Source: Paenibacillus_AB hodogayensis | GTDB lineage: Bacteria; Bacillota; Bacilli; Paenibacillales; NBRC-103111 | Assembly (NCBI RefSeq): GCF_039536325.1 | Contig: NZ_BAAAYO010000003.1 | Coordinates: 1 to 44,767, forward strand | Length of the DNA stretch: 44,767 nt | Direction: 5' to 3' | Shown: positions 24,714 to 33,509 of the stretch, in pieces | How the letters are laid out: the number at the start of each line of letters is the position of its first letter | Numbering within the stretch: position 1 is the first letter of the stretch | The notes under the pieces: generated by a model | Told to the model about the DNA's origin: nothing | Databases searched by the model: none | What the model saw: the letters and a program-made list of their open reading frames with translations, nothing else | Position numbers and translations under genes: made by a program

Positions 24714-25601
24714 ATGAAATATCAGTATGCCTACCGCGTTCCAGACCCGGATGATAAAGGTTATCATAGCCGGGAAGACGCCTTAATCATCAATTGTATT
24801 GGTTACGAATACGATGAGCCTGCAGGATTTGCCAATCGCGAACAAGGCCGTGTCGATTTTCTGCTGTCGTATTTGCACAGCGGGTTCATGAAAGTCAGAA
24901 TTGCGAATCGCGAGCAGAAGATCGAAGCAGGAACCGTATTTATAAGCAAACCGTATGAACGGCAATATTATGCCAAGACCGGTAATGAACCGACTGGCAG
25001 CTACTGGGTTCATTTCACCGGCTACGGCGTAACCGATCTGTTGATCAAAGCCGGTTTATGGCAGGAAAGCATCTTCGTCACAGGGGTGAATCCTGAGATT
25101 CCTCAGCTGTTCGCAAGGATCATTGAAGAGGAGACCGAGAAGCTGCCTAGCTTCGAGCACATATCCGCCACTTTATTGCAAGAGCTTGTGTATACCGTTT
25201 CCCGTAAACTATCGATTCACGAGAAAGTAAAACATATGGACCCCAGGGAACTGGGTCTGCACGCTTCCTTCGACCTTCTGCACAAAAACTATGCCCGTAA
25301 GCTGACCGTCCAGGAATTGGCCTCCCGTGCCGGGCTAAGTCTAAGCCGTTACTCCAGCCTATTCAAGCAATATACCGGACTTTCGCCACAGCAGTATTTG
25401 ATTCAATACCGATTCCAGAAAGCGAAAGATCTGATGCGCCATACTCATCTGAATATTAGACAAATCGCTTCGCTGGTCGGCTTTGACGATCAATTGTATT
25501 TCAGTCGGCTATTCAAAAAATATGAACACCTGTCCCCAATCGAATATCGAAAGACGGTATCGATGACGGATTCTACTACCCAAACGATCGGGTCTGAGTA
25601 A
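24714..25601 (+). CDS. AraC-family regulator with N-terminal cupin
   Basis: A 295-residue AraC regulator. The cupin half has KIEAGTVFISKPYERQYY and SYWVHFTGYG. The DNA-binding half reads LTVQELASRAGLSLSRYSSL, FKQYTGLSPQQYL and IRQIASLVGFDDQLYFSRLF. AAGGAAG lies before the ATG. It is divergent from the GH4 gene, and its 3' end overlaps the 3' end of the heparinase-like gene by 26 bases. A TATAAT at 24647-24652 could be its -10, with no good -35. Third AraC regulator of the region. Confidence 0.9.
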   Translation: MKYQYAYRVPDPDDKGYHSREDALIINCIGYEYDEPAGFANREQGRVDFLLSYLHSGFMKVRIANREQKIEAGTVFISKPYERQYYAKTGNEPTGSYWVHFTGYGVTDLLIKAGLWQESIFVTGVNPEIPQLFARIIEEETEKLPSFEHISATLLQELVYTVSRKLSIHEKVKHMDPRELGLHASFDLLHKNYARKLTVQELASRAGLSLSRYSSLFKQYTGLSPQQYLIQYRFQKAKDLMRHTHLNIRQIASLVGFDDQLYFSRLFKKYEHLSPIEYRKTVSMTDSTTQTIGSE

Positions 25602-28446
25602 CCGCCCCGCTGCGGTAGATTCGGATACGCTCCCTAATCGGATCGCCTTCCCACTCCATGGGGCCATCTCCCAATCGAACAAGAAGTTTATCCGTGCCCC
25701 ACGGACCGTTGACAGTGAACACAACACCGCCTTGAATCGGTTCATTCAAGATGTCAATTGTCGGCGAATCTCCCGTTTTCGGATAGGGAACCATGACTGC
25801 CGCAATATTCATGACCGCCGCACCTGGATCGGGAACCAACACCAGATTGTGGCTAACGATCGTATCGCCATCCTCATATCGGCTCATTCGATGATCAAGA
25901 TTCACGTCACAAGCGTAGTTCAACAGAAGTCCCGCTTTCGGAGCATCTGCAAGGAAGAGATGGTCACCCACGTATCGTAACTCGCCGCGGCTGTGGAAAT
26001 TCCACTCCATCCCTCCGGTTGGCGAAACCAGCTCGTCAAGTACGAGAAAATAATTCGGTCTGATGAATAGCAGGGTGCGATCGTAGCGCTCCAATTCCTT
26101 GTAGCTGTTCGCCAGATCCGTCTGGAGAACATGGAACTGCTCGTCATGCTCATGTAATGTGATCTTTACTGCCTGTTCCGCATCCTTGTAGGATTGGTTG
26201 AGTCCGCGAATCGTTACAATGTTATGATAGACTGATTGCACATACATCACGTGACCAGGCTTGCTGTAATCAATCATCCCGGGATCCGCCGCTAAGAACT
26301 CCCCGTATGCCTGTATGATGAATTGACCTTTATCAAAATGAGTATGCTCGAACGACTGTCTCCCGCCCTCGAAAAACAACATCGTATCCGATTCCCTGGA
26401 GCCTGTGCGCCAGAAAATACGATCACATTCGAACCTCTGGCTTTCCGGTAATGCTGCCTCTGCATAAGGCCGATCCTCATACAGCAACAGAGTCAACAGG
26501 CCATTCGTCGTGTACTGCCCCGTATTGTTCTCGGCGCCAAAGAAAGAACTTCCTGGTGGCTGAGGAGCGTCGTAATACTGATGCCACATCCAGTCTGCAG
26601 ATACTTCCTCGTAGTATTTGGCGAAGAATAATAGGGAAGGACCCATGTATCTAAATCGTTCGCTTCTGCAATCGCCGATCGGCAGAAAACTCAGGTTGTC
26701 CTCATTCATCGAACGCATATGCAGAACATACTTCATGCCTTCTCTTAATTGCGGAGGGGCGAGATCAAGAATGTTTTGGTTCCGGTAACGGGCAATTAAT
26801 AGTAAACATTCTGCAACATGATGTGTGGTGTACTCCCAGTACATCATTCCTTCGCCTGTCGTCCCGTCAGGCTTGTAGTAGTTGTCGATCATCCGCAGAA
26901 ACCAGTCGGTTTGCCGTTCCAGAATCGAATCGACATCGGGATGGCTTCTTCTGGCTACCAGGCAGGCGTGTAAGATGCCGGAAGCGTAAACGGCGCCTTG
27001 ATTGCTTTCCAGCAAATAGCCGTCCTTGTGCCTCCGCATATACATATCGATTGGCGGAATCGCCTTCTCATAGACTGCATCCTCTACCGCTTGCTTCTCC
27101 TCGGAGGTGAGCAGACCGCCCAAAAAATCGTAGCAGAGCGCGACACATTGCATGAGATGCGATTCTGTGAACGTTGCGCGATAGCCGGTTATGCCTCTCG
27201 GAAGTCGGCAGAGGAAGCCCCCGCACCATTCCTGGCATTGAATAGCAGCAAGCAGAGCCCTTCTTGCGGAGAGGCCGTATCGAAGATCACCGCCTAGCAA
27301 GTATGCGAGCGAGCTGTAGACAAGCGTGCTGAACCAATGTCGTGTCTCGTCAATCGGAACGGAAGGTCGTTCGATCCCCTGCTTCCCCCAATACACGGGA
27401 AAATAGGTCCCTACATACGATTCCGGGCGGTACGTCAAGTTGGCCTCAGCTTCCGCAATCATATTCTCGAATAATTGCTTGCCGGTCCCCGTTGTTATTT
27501 TCCGTCGAAGCTGCACCAGTTCCTCACGGTCGAACAATAGCTGGAGTGGCAGCTCCTCATCTTGAGCCAGATCAGTCTGCTCCGGATCGGCAATATCGGC
27601 AATACCGGTAATTTCATGTGATTGTTGCGGGTCTGCCCCTATCCGCTCCAGCATGAACCAGTACAAGTGTGCCAAATGTTGGCCTTCGTTGCCGCTTGCC
27701 AGCTCGATCGTGATGTCCTGCAGCTTGTTTCCTTGAATCGGCACACGGATTTCTTCCATCCCGGAGCCTGTGCGGTTATCGATCAGCAGCTTGTTCTCAC
27801 CGTCAATGACGGCACGAAGACTGAATTGTCCTTTTGTCTCGACAGAGACACAAACGATGAATGCCTGAAACTCGCTAATGTCATGATCATAGGCCCGTGA
27901 ATAAGCCACTTTATTAGCTTCTCCGCCATGGGGAATAGTTAACTTCAATTGAGCATACAACCAGGCACGTCGAAGCTCGCCTTCCGCGACTGTCGGAACG
28001 TGCTCGATCCGTTCCCGCTTCCACATCTCTATACTGAAGTAACCGGTGCTCGTAAATATGTCCAATAAACATTCGTTTGCGTTGATCGGCATGAGCGGTC
28101 GCTGCGATAGCCATTGAGGACTTCCGATTGCCAATACAGTGCCAGCAAATGTGTAATCCCGAGCACGAAGCGCGATGGTATAGGCGCTCTGCCGTGCATC
28201 CTCCGGCAGTAGGATGTACATGTGTTCCAGCCCCGCCCACTCAACAACAATTGACATTTCATGGACGACCTCATCATGGCGATCTGACACGATAAGCTCA
28301 ACCACCAACATCGATTTGTTACTGGAGTGGACCGGTAAGTCAATAAAACGGGATGCCTCTTCCGATGGAGGAAGCTGAATTGTATATTCACCTTGCTGTG
28401 CCGTGTCCCATCGAATGAAGGAATCGGTTAATGGATCGGTTGCCAT
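25576..28446 (-). CDS. heparinase II/III-like polysaccharide lyase family protein
   Basis: A 956-residue protein. Residues about 1-290 are beta-rich and may bind carbohydrate. About 300-640 form the helical (alpha/alpha) toroid expected of heparinase II/III-type lyases (RHWFSTLVYSSLAYLLGGDL, LLESNQGAVYASGILHACL). The C-terminal beta-sandwich starts near the motif FEHTHFDKGQFIIQAYGEFL at about residue 699, the hallmark of the Hepar_II_III domain. Family members cleave uronic-acid polysaccharides such as heparan or alginate oligomers by beta-elimination. No signal peptide. GAGGAG is 6 bases before the ATG, 16 bases after the DUF4838 gene, so one operon. Confidence 0.82.
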   Translation of the reverse strand: MATDPLTDSFIRWDTAQQGEYTIQLPPSEEASRFIDLPVHSSNKSMLVVELIVSDRHDEVVHEMSIVVEWAGLEHMYILLPEDARQSAYTIALRARDYTFAGTVLAIGSPQWLSQRPLMPINANECLLDIFTSTGYFSIEMWKRERIEHVPTVAEGELRRAWLYAQLKLTIPHGGEANKVAYSRAYDHDISEFQAFIVCVSVETKGQFSLRAVIDGENKLLIDNRTGSGMEEIRVPIQGNKLQDITIELASGNEGQHLAHLYWFMLERIGADPQQSHEITGIADIADPEQTDLAQDEELPLQLLFDREELVQLRRKITTGTGKQLFENMIAEAEANLTYRPESYVGTYFPVYWGKQGIERPSVPIDETRHWFSTLVYSSLAYLLGGDLRYGLSARRALLAAIQCQEWCGGFLCRLPRGITGYRATFTESHLMQCVALCYDFLGGLLTSEEKQAVEDAVYEKAIPPIDMYMRRHKDGYLLESNQGAVYASGILHACLVARRSHPDVDSILERQTDWFLRMIDNYYKPDGTTGEGMMYWEYTTHHVAECLLLIARYRNQNILDLAPPQLREGMKYVLHMRSMNEDNLSFLPIGDCRSERFRYMGPSLLFFAKYYEEVSADWMWHQYYDAPQPPGSSFFGAENNTGQYTTNGLLTLLLYEDRPYAEAALPESQRFECDRIFWRTGSRESDTMLFFEGGRQSFEHTHFDKGQFIIQAYGEFLAADPGMIDYSKPGHVMYVQSVYHNIVTIRGLNQSYKDAEQAVKITLHEHDEQFHVLQTDLANSYKELERYDRTLLFIRPNYFLVLDELVSPTGGMEWNFHSRGELRYVGDHLFLADAPKAGLLLNYACDVNLDHRMSRYEDGDTIVSHNLVLVPDPGAAVMNIAAVMVPYPKTGDSPTIDILNEPIQGGVVFTVNGPWGTDKLLVRLGDGPMEWEGDPIRERIRIYRSGAVTQTRSFG

Positions 28447-28462
28447 AAGGTTCTCCTCGCTT

Positions 28463-30586
28463 TCATCCCTGTCTCTGAACTTCGCTCTGAGCCTGCAAAT
28501 GACGCCAGTTCCGACAGCGTCGGATCAATTCCCTTAGCTGGCTGCGCGTTAATCCAGCCTTGCTCTCTATACCTGCACCCGGTTGTTCGTATCCGATTGG
28601 CACGAAATACGTATCCATCCGGTCCGCAATAGATTCGATCCTGTGCCAGGATGAATCTGCATCTGTTTGTTCCCCCATGAACAGAGCCTTATAGTACTCA
28701 ACAAATTCCACCTGCAGCTGAAGAGTGTCGATTCCGTACAGCAGCAACCGCCGATCTTCGCCTAAGCGCAGCTCATATTGCAGCTCTGTGAATGCTTGCG
28801 ATCGAGCATCAACCGGATTGAGCGCCACCTTCCAGCCTGTGGGTTGTTGCTGTGGATGGACGGCCTTATCGGCGTCCAGTGCTGAATGGATCAGCCTCAG
28901 CGCTTGCTCCAAAAGGGCGACTGACATTCTGCCTGATTTCACTGCATCAGCAGCTTGATGGCTGAAGTGGTCGCTCACTGCAAGTGGTTGATCCGGCCTC
29001 GCTCCATTCCAAGCCAGAAGCAGCGATAACACACTGTCTTTCTTCCATGCGCGCCAATCGGCTATACCGCTCCACCCCTGCTCGATCAAGCTGCAAGCTT
29101 CTCGCATGGCTGATGCATGCGGGCCATACCAATTGGAGAAGTACTCTTGCAAGAAGTTGTCCATATCGGTCTTGGCATCCCAGCTCAATTGCGCATACAG
29201 CAGTTGCGTCAGAGTTCGCATTCCCCAATTGACAAGGGGGACATGCATATAAGTAATCCCCCGCACCCCCATCCGGTAATAGGCGGGAATATCGTGCGCC
29301 AGTCGAGTCGTGAACAACAATGGCAAGTCTTCGAACTTGGATACGTTATAGTATTCGCCTATGACGATAGGCAGAGCCGTTTGGTGCTCGCACCAGCTCA
29401 GCAGAGCGGCATGATATCGTTGGTTCGCCGAACAGCCTGCCGCTTCCATATCATGCTCGTAGCAGCGGTTAATCGGATAATAGACGACCATATCGCCAGC
29501 GGCGGTTATCACCTCCGGTACTGAACGCTGTGGACCTACGAGCGTACCGGTCCCTTCATAACCACAAACAATCAAGCGCACAGGATGATGAAGGTGTCCC
29601 CTCTCCATAGCTAGGTTGACTATACCCCTGATCCCGGCAACGAAGTGAAGAAGCTGGTCAGCACTGTTGCCTAGTCGTTGGCAAGATGGACACATGCAAG
29701 CGTGTCCCCATGTGTCGAATCCCCACAAATCAATACGGTCTGCTTCCCGCCAATCCTTTTGCAGCCGTCGAACGAGTGCCCCGCCCAAATAGTCAATCAA
29801 GTCCGGCTGTGATACGCAAAACTGAGTGCGTAACGCTTCTTCCTTGCTTCGAACCCCGTTCGCTGGCAAGCCGTACCATTGCGGGGATTGCTCCCAGATC
29901 GTTCTGCCGCTGGGAAGAACACGATCGGTATCAAGAAGGGGCTCGAAGATGTGACCGCCAACTTTAAATACCATTCCTAGCTTACGACAGAATGCGGCTG
30001 TAGCAGGACGATAGGCCGTTACATTCAAGCGGTTCCTTGCCATCCACAGAAAGAACGTGTTGGATTCCATCGATACGTATTCGAAGTCGAAGCCACGACC
30101 CAAATCCATAGACGCTTTGCCAACAATCCTATCATTGGGAAGGATCAATTGCCTGCTTGGTTGTGGTACAATCTCTCCGCCAGCACCGGGGGCGTACCAG
30201 CGCCATCCTTGGATTCGCAGAAGTTCATAAGCCCCATATAGCACACCGGCTCTCCCCGTCCCTGTGATGACAACACCTTCCCCGCTACGTTCGAGCACAA
30301 ATGCTTCATCCGTCCGGAGCGGATCGGCGATGTGTAAGGCGATCGTAAACCCGCCTTCCGCAGAAGCCTCAACGATTCGAATGGGAATGGTCGGCATCGT
30401 CCGGCTCAAGCAGCGCATTAATTCCATCGCTGCAAAGGCGGTCGTACAACGAGCAGCGGCGGCGTGATCGCCATAGAAATCAATTTCCTGCTCCTCCTCT
30501 GCCCAGATTGCACATAACAATTCCGCACCGGTGTAGGGGACCACTATGTCGATCGCGATCACAGCTTGATCCCGATTCACATGCAC
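28463..30586 (-). CDS. DUF4838 / alpha-glucuronidase-like (GH67-like) protein
   Basis: A 707-residue protein. An N-terminal alpha/beta domain (about 30-150) resembles the helper domain in front of GH67 and GH20 barrels (GVLYGAYELLRIQGWRWYAP). The centre carries the DUF4838 pattern, with WGFDTWGHACMCPSCQRLG at about residues 288-306, where the cysteines may hold a metal or disulfide. The fold predicts a glycosidase-like TIM barrel, but the activity of DUF4838 proteins is not established. No signal peptide. Starts at GTG (30586) with AAAGGAGG seven bases upstream. First gene of an operon with the heparinase-like lyase. Confidence 0.72.
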   Translation of the reverse strand: MHVNRDQAVIAIDIVVPYTGAELLCAIWAEEEQEIDFYGDHAAAARCTTAFAAMELMRCLSRTMPTIPIRIVEASAEGGFTIALHIADPLRTDEAFVLERSGEGVVITGTGRAGVLYGAYELLRIQGWRWYAPGAGGEIVPQPSRQLILPNDRIVGKASMDLGRGFDFEYVSMESNTFFLWMARNRLNVTAYRPATAAFCRKLGMVFKVGGHIFEPLLDTDRVLPSGRTIWEQSPQWYGLPANGVRSKEEALRTQFCVSQPDLIDYLGGALVRRLQKDWREADRIDLWGFDTWGHACMCPSCQRLGNSADQLLHFVAGIRGIVNLAMERGHLHHPVRLIVCGYEGTGTLVGPQRSVPEVITAAGDMVVYYPINRCYEHDMEAAGCSANQRYHAALLSWCEHQTALPIVIGEYYNVSKFEDLPLLFTTRLAHDIPAYYRMGVRGITYMHVPLVNWGMRTLTQLLYAQLSWDAKTDMDNFLQEYFSNWYGPHASAMREACSLIEQGWSGIADWRAWKKDSVLSLLLAWNGARPDQPLAVSDHFSHQAADAVKSGRMSVALLEQALRLIHSALDADKAVHPQQQPTGWKVALNPVDARSQAFTELQYELRLGEDRRLLLYGIDTLQLQVEFVEYYKALFMGEQTDADSSWHRIESIADRMDTYFVPIGYEQPGAGIESKAGLTRSQLRELIRRCRNWRHLQAQSEVQRQG

Positions 30587-30633
30587 TTACATTCCTCCTT
30601 TAAGCCAAATGCAAAGTGATCAATCTGTAATGG

Positions 30634-30646
30634 TGGAACCGCTTTA
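30634..30646. promoter_or_regulatory. weak cre-like motif upstream of the DUF4838 gene
   Basis: TGGAACCGCTTTA lies 48 bases before the GTG start. It shares TGNAANCGCTTTA with the site at 15111-15123 in front of the ABC operon, but fits the CcpA consensus poorly at its right end. The rest of 30587-30747 holds AT-rich promoter-like sequence without a clear -35/-10 pair. Confidence 0.3.
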
Positions 30647-30747
30647 CTCCATAAATTTTACAACCCCTGCTCCTGCTGTCATATAAAGATAACGCCTTAA
30701 TATATGGACAAATCGATTATATACACCGCAAAGGTCGAATGAAACAC

Positions 30748-30788
30748 AAAAAAGCAACAACCATACATCTTCTGGATGCGTTGTTGCT
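30748..30788 (-). terminator. Rho-independent terminator of the SOS-box gene
   Basis: AGCAACAAC (30753-30761) pairs with GTTGTTGCT (30780-30788), with CAT/ATG inside. On the minus strand six T follow. It ends transcription from the small gene at 30861-31157. Confidence 0.82.
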
Positions 30789-30860
30789 GCAAGTCTTATG
30801 AGATACTCCTATCTTGTCAAGATCAACCCGATGGGATCTGCGTCCGAGGTGTCCAAATGA

Positions 30861-31157
30861 TTAAGCCGATTGCAAGATCTTGGCTTGCAGATTGGAGCGA
30901 ATGATCCGTATTCTCTGCCTCACGTAAAAGTCGTAAGCAGCACCACGAAGGTCCTGTATAGAAATAAGCTGTTCTGTATTGTTATCGAAAATCTCCATGG
31001 ATCCGTTATCGTAAAACTTGAATGTGATATCCTCCCAGGGGACATCAGCAGAGTCAAGAATCTTATCGATCTGATCCTCCGATAAAAACTCGCTATTCTC
31101 ATACATTACCTTCCTGTAAAAATCTCTTTCAATAAATCTGATTTTGTTAGCGATCAT
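30861..31157 (-). CDS. small protein of unknown function under LexA-box control
   Basis: A 98-residue, charged, soluble protein that I do not recognise. It has helical ends (RFIERDFYRKVMYENSEFL and VRQRIRIIRSNLQAKILQ) and a middle that looks like a short beta unit (ITFKFYDNGSMEIFDN). No membrane helix or signal peptide, so it is not a YneA-type division inhibitor, and it lacks the YolD pattern. GGGGTG is eight bases before the ATG, and a terminator follows. It has its own strong promoter with two LexA boxes, which predicts induction by DNA damage. That, plus monocistronic layout, makes it likely to be a genuine gene. Confidence 0.75.
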   Translation of the reverse strand: MIANKIRFIERDFYRKVMYENSEFLSEDQIDKILDSADVPWEDITFKFYDNGSMEIFDNNTEQLISIQDLRGAAYDFYVRQRIRIIRSNLQAKILQSA

Positions 31158-31184
31158 GGCGTCTGCACCCCTTTTCGAATAGTA

Positions 31185-31234
31185 GGAACATATGTTCTAT
31201 AACTCTATAATACCAAACATTTGTTCGTAGTCAA
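31185..31234 (-). promoter_or_regulatory. SOS promoter: -35/-10 with two LexA boxes
   Basis: On the minus strand TTGACT (31229-31234) and TATTAT (31207-31212) are 16 bases apart. The spacer is filled by CGAACAAATGTTTG (31214-31227), and AGAACATATGTTCC (31185-31198) sits at the expected start of transcription. Each matches 13 of 14 positions of the Bacillus LexA (DinR) consensus CGAACRNRYGTTYC. LexA bound at both would block polymerase. Confidence 0.85.
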
Positions 31235-31266
31235 TATTTTACAAGCCATATTTTCATAGAATTTTC

Positions 31267-31295
31267 AAAAAAAGAACCGCCCGGAGGACGGTCTT
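31267..31295 (-). terminator. Rho-independent terminator of the TetR gene
   Basis: AAGACCGTCC and GGGCGGTTCTT (minus strand) form an imperfect stem followed by seven T (31267-31273). It lies about 60 bases after the stop of the TetR gene at 31357. Confidence 0.75.
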
Positions 31296-31356
31296 GTAAA
31301 AATCTTAACAATGGCTAGGGTTTGAACGGCAATATTAATGGTTTCTCCTCGTCCCC

Positions 31357-31947
31357 TTACTTTTTATTCGAATCAGGGCGCCGCGGATTGACCATGCCAA
31401 AGATATGATAAGGTGTTATCCCATTTGCAAATAGGCTATCTATCAACTTGACCAATTCTTCCGACGATAGATCTTTGCCGTTGCGTATCCAAAGGCGAAA
31501 CATAGATATTAATGTTGATATGTAAAACTCAATTATGTATGGTGCTAAGACATCATTTGTTGGAAAGTCCACAATCAATCTCTCAAAGGGAATTTCTCTT
31601 TTCAGGCGTTCAACAAAATGAACAGAACCATAGTCGCCCAAGAGGGCTTTAAGAATTGAAATTTCCTCTGCATTTTCCAAGCATTGAAGTGCATCTTGGA
31701 AAGTATGTGTAGAAAACTCTCTGCCTGCCATTTCCTCGTTAATGGATTTCAAGACACGCTCTTCAACGCAGTCCAACAACTCATAGATATCCGTAAAGTA
31801 TTGATAAAATGTACTGCGATTATATCCTGATTGGTTAGCAATCTCTTGAATGGATATTTTTTCAATTGGTTTTCGGCTATATAAATCACAGAATACATTT
31901 ATAAAGGTTTGCCTTGTTTTGTCCGTAATTTCAGGTTGCTTATTCAT
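31357..31947 (-). CDS. TetR/AcrR-family regulator
   Basis: A 196-residue TetR protein. The helix-turn-helix is at about residues 27-50 (ISIQEIANQSGYNRSTFYQY, then FTDIYELL), with an all-helical C-terminal domain. AAATGGAGG precedes the ATG. It is divergent from a ketopantoate-reductase-like gene, and the 149-base gap between their starts holds repeated sequences that could be operators. Effector unknown. Confidence 0.9.
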   Translation of the reverse strand: MNKQPEITDKTRQTFINVFCDLYSRKPIEKISIQEIANQSGYNRSTFYQYFTDIYELLDCVEERVLKSINEEMAGREFSTHTFQDALQCLENAEEISILKALLGDYGSVHFVERLKREIPFERLIVDFPTNDVLAPYIIEFYISTLISMFRLWIRNGKDLSSEELVKLIDSLFANGITPYHIFGMVNPRRPDSNKK

Positions 31948-32025
31948 TATTTGCCTCCATTTTTCTGTTCAATCGATTATACGACAGATATTAAAAATCT
32001 GATGGTTGATGACCGTATAGTGAAT

Positions 32026-32046
32026 TTATACAATAACATTATACAA
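32026..32046. promoter_or_regulatory. direct repeats in the divergent TetR/reductase promoter region
   Basis: TTATACAA occurs at 32026-32033 and again at 32039-32046, 13 bases apart. The second runs into ACAACACGTTGT, an imperfect dyad. These are candidate binding sites of the TetR regulator; no other strong dyad was seen between 31948 and 32096. Confidence 0.35.
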
Positions 32047-32096
32047 CACGTTGTTTGATCATTAACAAGGATTACTATATATTTTTAGGAGGCAAT

Positions 32097-33041
32097 ATGA
32101 GAATTTTATTCTTCGGTAGAGGTGTAATATCGACCCAATATGCTTGGGCTTTTGAAAAGGCAGGGCATACAGTTGAGTTTTACGTTAGAAAAGGGAGAAA
32201 AGAATCCTTCGGAAGCAACATAGAGCTTGAAATGTGGGACGCACGAAGAGGGAAACAGCTAATAAAAGAAAGCTGGAACGTCAAACTGCATGAGGAGCTG
32301 AGCCCAAATTATGATCTCATTATTGTGAGTGTCAACACGGAACAACTTCCAGAAGCAGCACAATTACTATCGACTGCTGCTGGAAACACCCCTGTCCTAA
32401 TTTTCAATAATGTTTGGCAAGATTTGAAATCATCGATCTTACCATTGTCTATGAACAATGTTGTCTTTGGGTTCCCAGGAGGAGGAGGCGGCATCGCGGA
32501 CAATAGGCTTAGAGGTGGCTTTTTGAAAATGCTATTTCTGGAAAAACCACGTGTAGGCACTGAACAAATTAACAACAAGGTCAAAGAACTATTTGAAAGT
32601 GCCCATTTTAAAATTAGTTGGATAAAGGATATGCAAAACTGGCTATGGGGTCACTTTGCCATGAATGCGGCTATAGAGACCGAGGTGTTAAAACTGGGAA
32701 GTTTTCCAGCACTCATGAATCATAGTGACTCATTCGCAAATGTTGGTAAGAATATGAGGGAAATTATCCCTGTACTTAAAGCAAGAGGCGCAAAGATTGA
32801 TAGGATTTCTCTATTGTTGACTAAGATTCCACCGGCACTTCTCGGCACGCTTTTTAACAAGGTTATTTTTGCAAAGGGCAGCTTACCACGACTTTTCATG
32901 GAATACAACAATAGTAAAGCAGGTTTTGCGGTACTTGAAGTTGTGAGAGAAGCAAAGAAGTTAGGCATACCTTTTCCGCGTCTTACTGTGACATTTGAAA
33001 ACACTGAACATCACAAAGTTATTGAAAATTCCATATCATAA
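32097..33041 (+). CDS. ketopantoate reductase-family (ApbA/PanE-like) oxidoreductase
   Basis: A 314-residue NADP-type dehydrogenase. N-terminal Rossmann start MRILFFGRGVISTQYAWAFE, then FGFPGGGGGIADNRLRGG, and a C-terminal helical ApbA_C domain (about 175-314). PanE makes pantoate from ketopantoate, but this protein is divergent, TetR-linked and lacks a pantothenate gene neighbour, so it probably acts on another 2-oxo acid or detoxification substrate. AGGAGG is four bases before the ATG at 32097; the open frame upstream to 32055 is rejected for lack of a site. Confidence 0.82.
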   Translation: MRILFFGRGVISTQYAWAFEKAGHTVEFYVRKGRKESFGSNIELEMWDARRGKQLIKESWNVKLHEELSPNYDLIIVSVNTEQLPEAAQLLSTAAGNTPVLIFNNVWQDLKSSILPLSMNNVVFGFPGGGGGIADNRLRGGFLKMLFLEKPRVGTEQINNKVKELFESAHFKISWIKDMQNWLWGHFAMNAAIETEVLKLGSFPALMNHSDSFANVGKNMREIIPVLKARGAKIDRISLLLTKIPPALLGTLFNKVIFAKGSLPRLFMEYNNSKAGFAVLEVVREAKKLGIPFPRLTVTFENTEHHKVIENSIS

Positions 33042-33089
33042 AATTTGCAGGATTCTCTGTCATCATGCGGATAATTTTGGCCTTAGATT

Positions 33090-33272
33090 CTACTTTGTTC
33101 CAAGCCTTTCCTTCACTGAGCTTAGCTTTTGATTATCGTGGTATGCACCCGCCCGTATCACAGCGTTAATACCATGAAGATTTTGTACGCTTTCTATAGG
33201 GTTGGCGTCCAGAAGGACCAAATCGGCGTTTCTGCCAGTATCCACGGTCCCCATATCATTCATCCGGTCCAG
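33090..33272 (-). pseudogene. C-terminal remnant of an amidohydrolase (imidazolonepropionase-like)
   Basis: About 60 codons reading LDRMNDMGTVDTGRNADLVL followed by LDANPIESVQNLHGINAVIR and a short tail, the usual end of metal-dependent amidohydrolases, where the beta-sandwich domain closes the protein. An in-frame TAG lies just upstream (about 33306) and no metal-binding HxH part exists nearby, so more than 300 residues are missing. The hairpin GCCCGAA/TTCGGGC at 33389-33412 lies upstream; 33303-33509 has no other gene. Confidence 0.75.
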
Positions 33273-33509
33273 CTGTCTCCGGATTCTTTCAAAAAAAAGC
33301 ATGACATTCTATCATTTCTCCATCCGACGAACGGAAGCCTCATCAAATGCCCTGCGCTGAATTAATTACTTTGGTTATAACAAATATAGCCCGAACTTTA
33401 GAAGCTTCGGGCAAAGCAGCTATTTATTAAAGCAGGTAAATGTGGCTCCAAAACACTACTCCCTAACCAACCACACACAGCACTCCACATGCCTTGTATC
33501 CCTATACTG

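Noticed and set aside
30861..31157. YolD-like or YneA-like identity for the SOS-box gene
   Set aside because: No YolD core motif, no membrane helix or LysM domain; only length and regulation are similar.
32309..32584. Minus-strand open frame opposite the ketopantoate-reductase-like gene
   Set aside because: Shadow frame with proline runs from the glycine-rich loop of the real gene.
33389..33412. Hairpin GCCCGAA/TTCGGGC as a terminator
   Set aside because: It lies about 100 bases from the nearest stop and lacks a T run on either strand; left as a note only.
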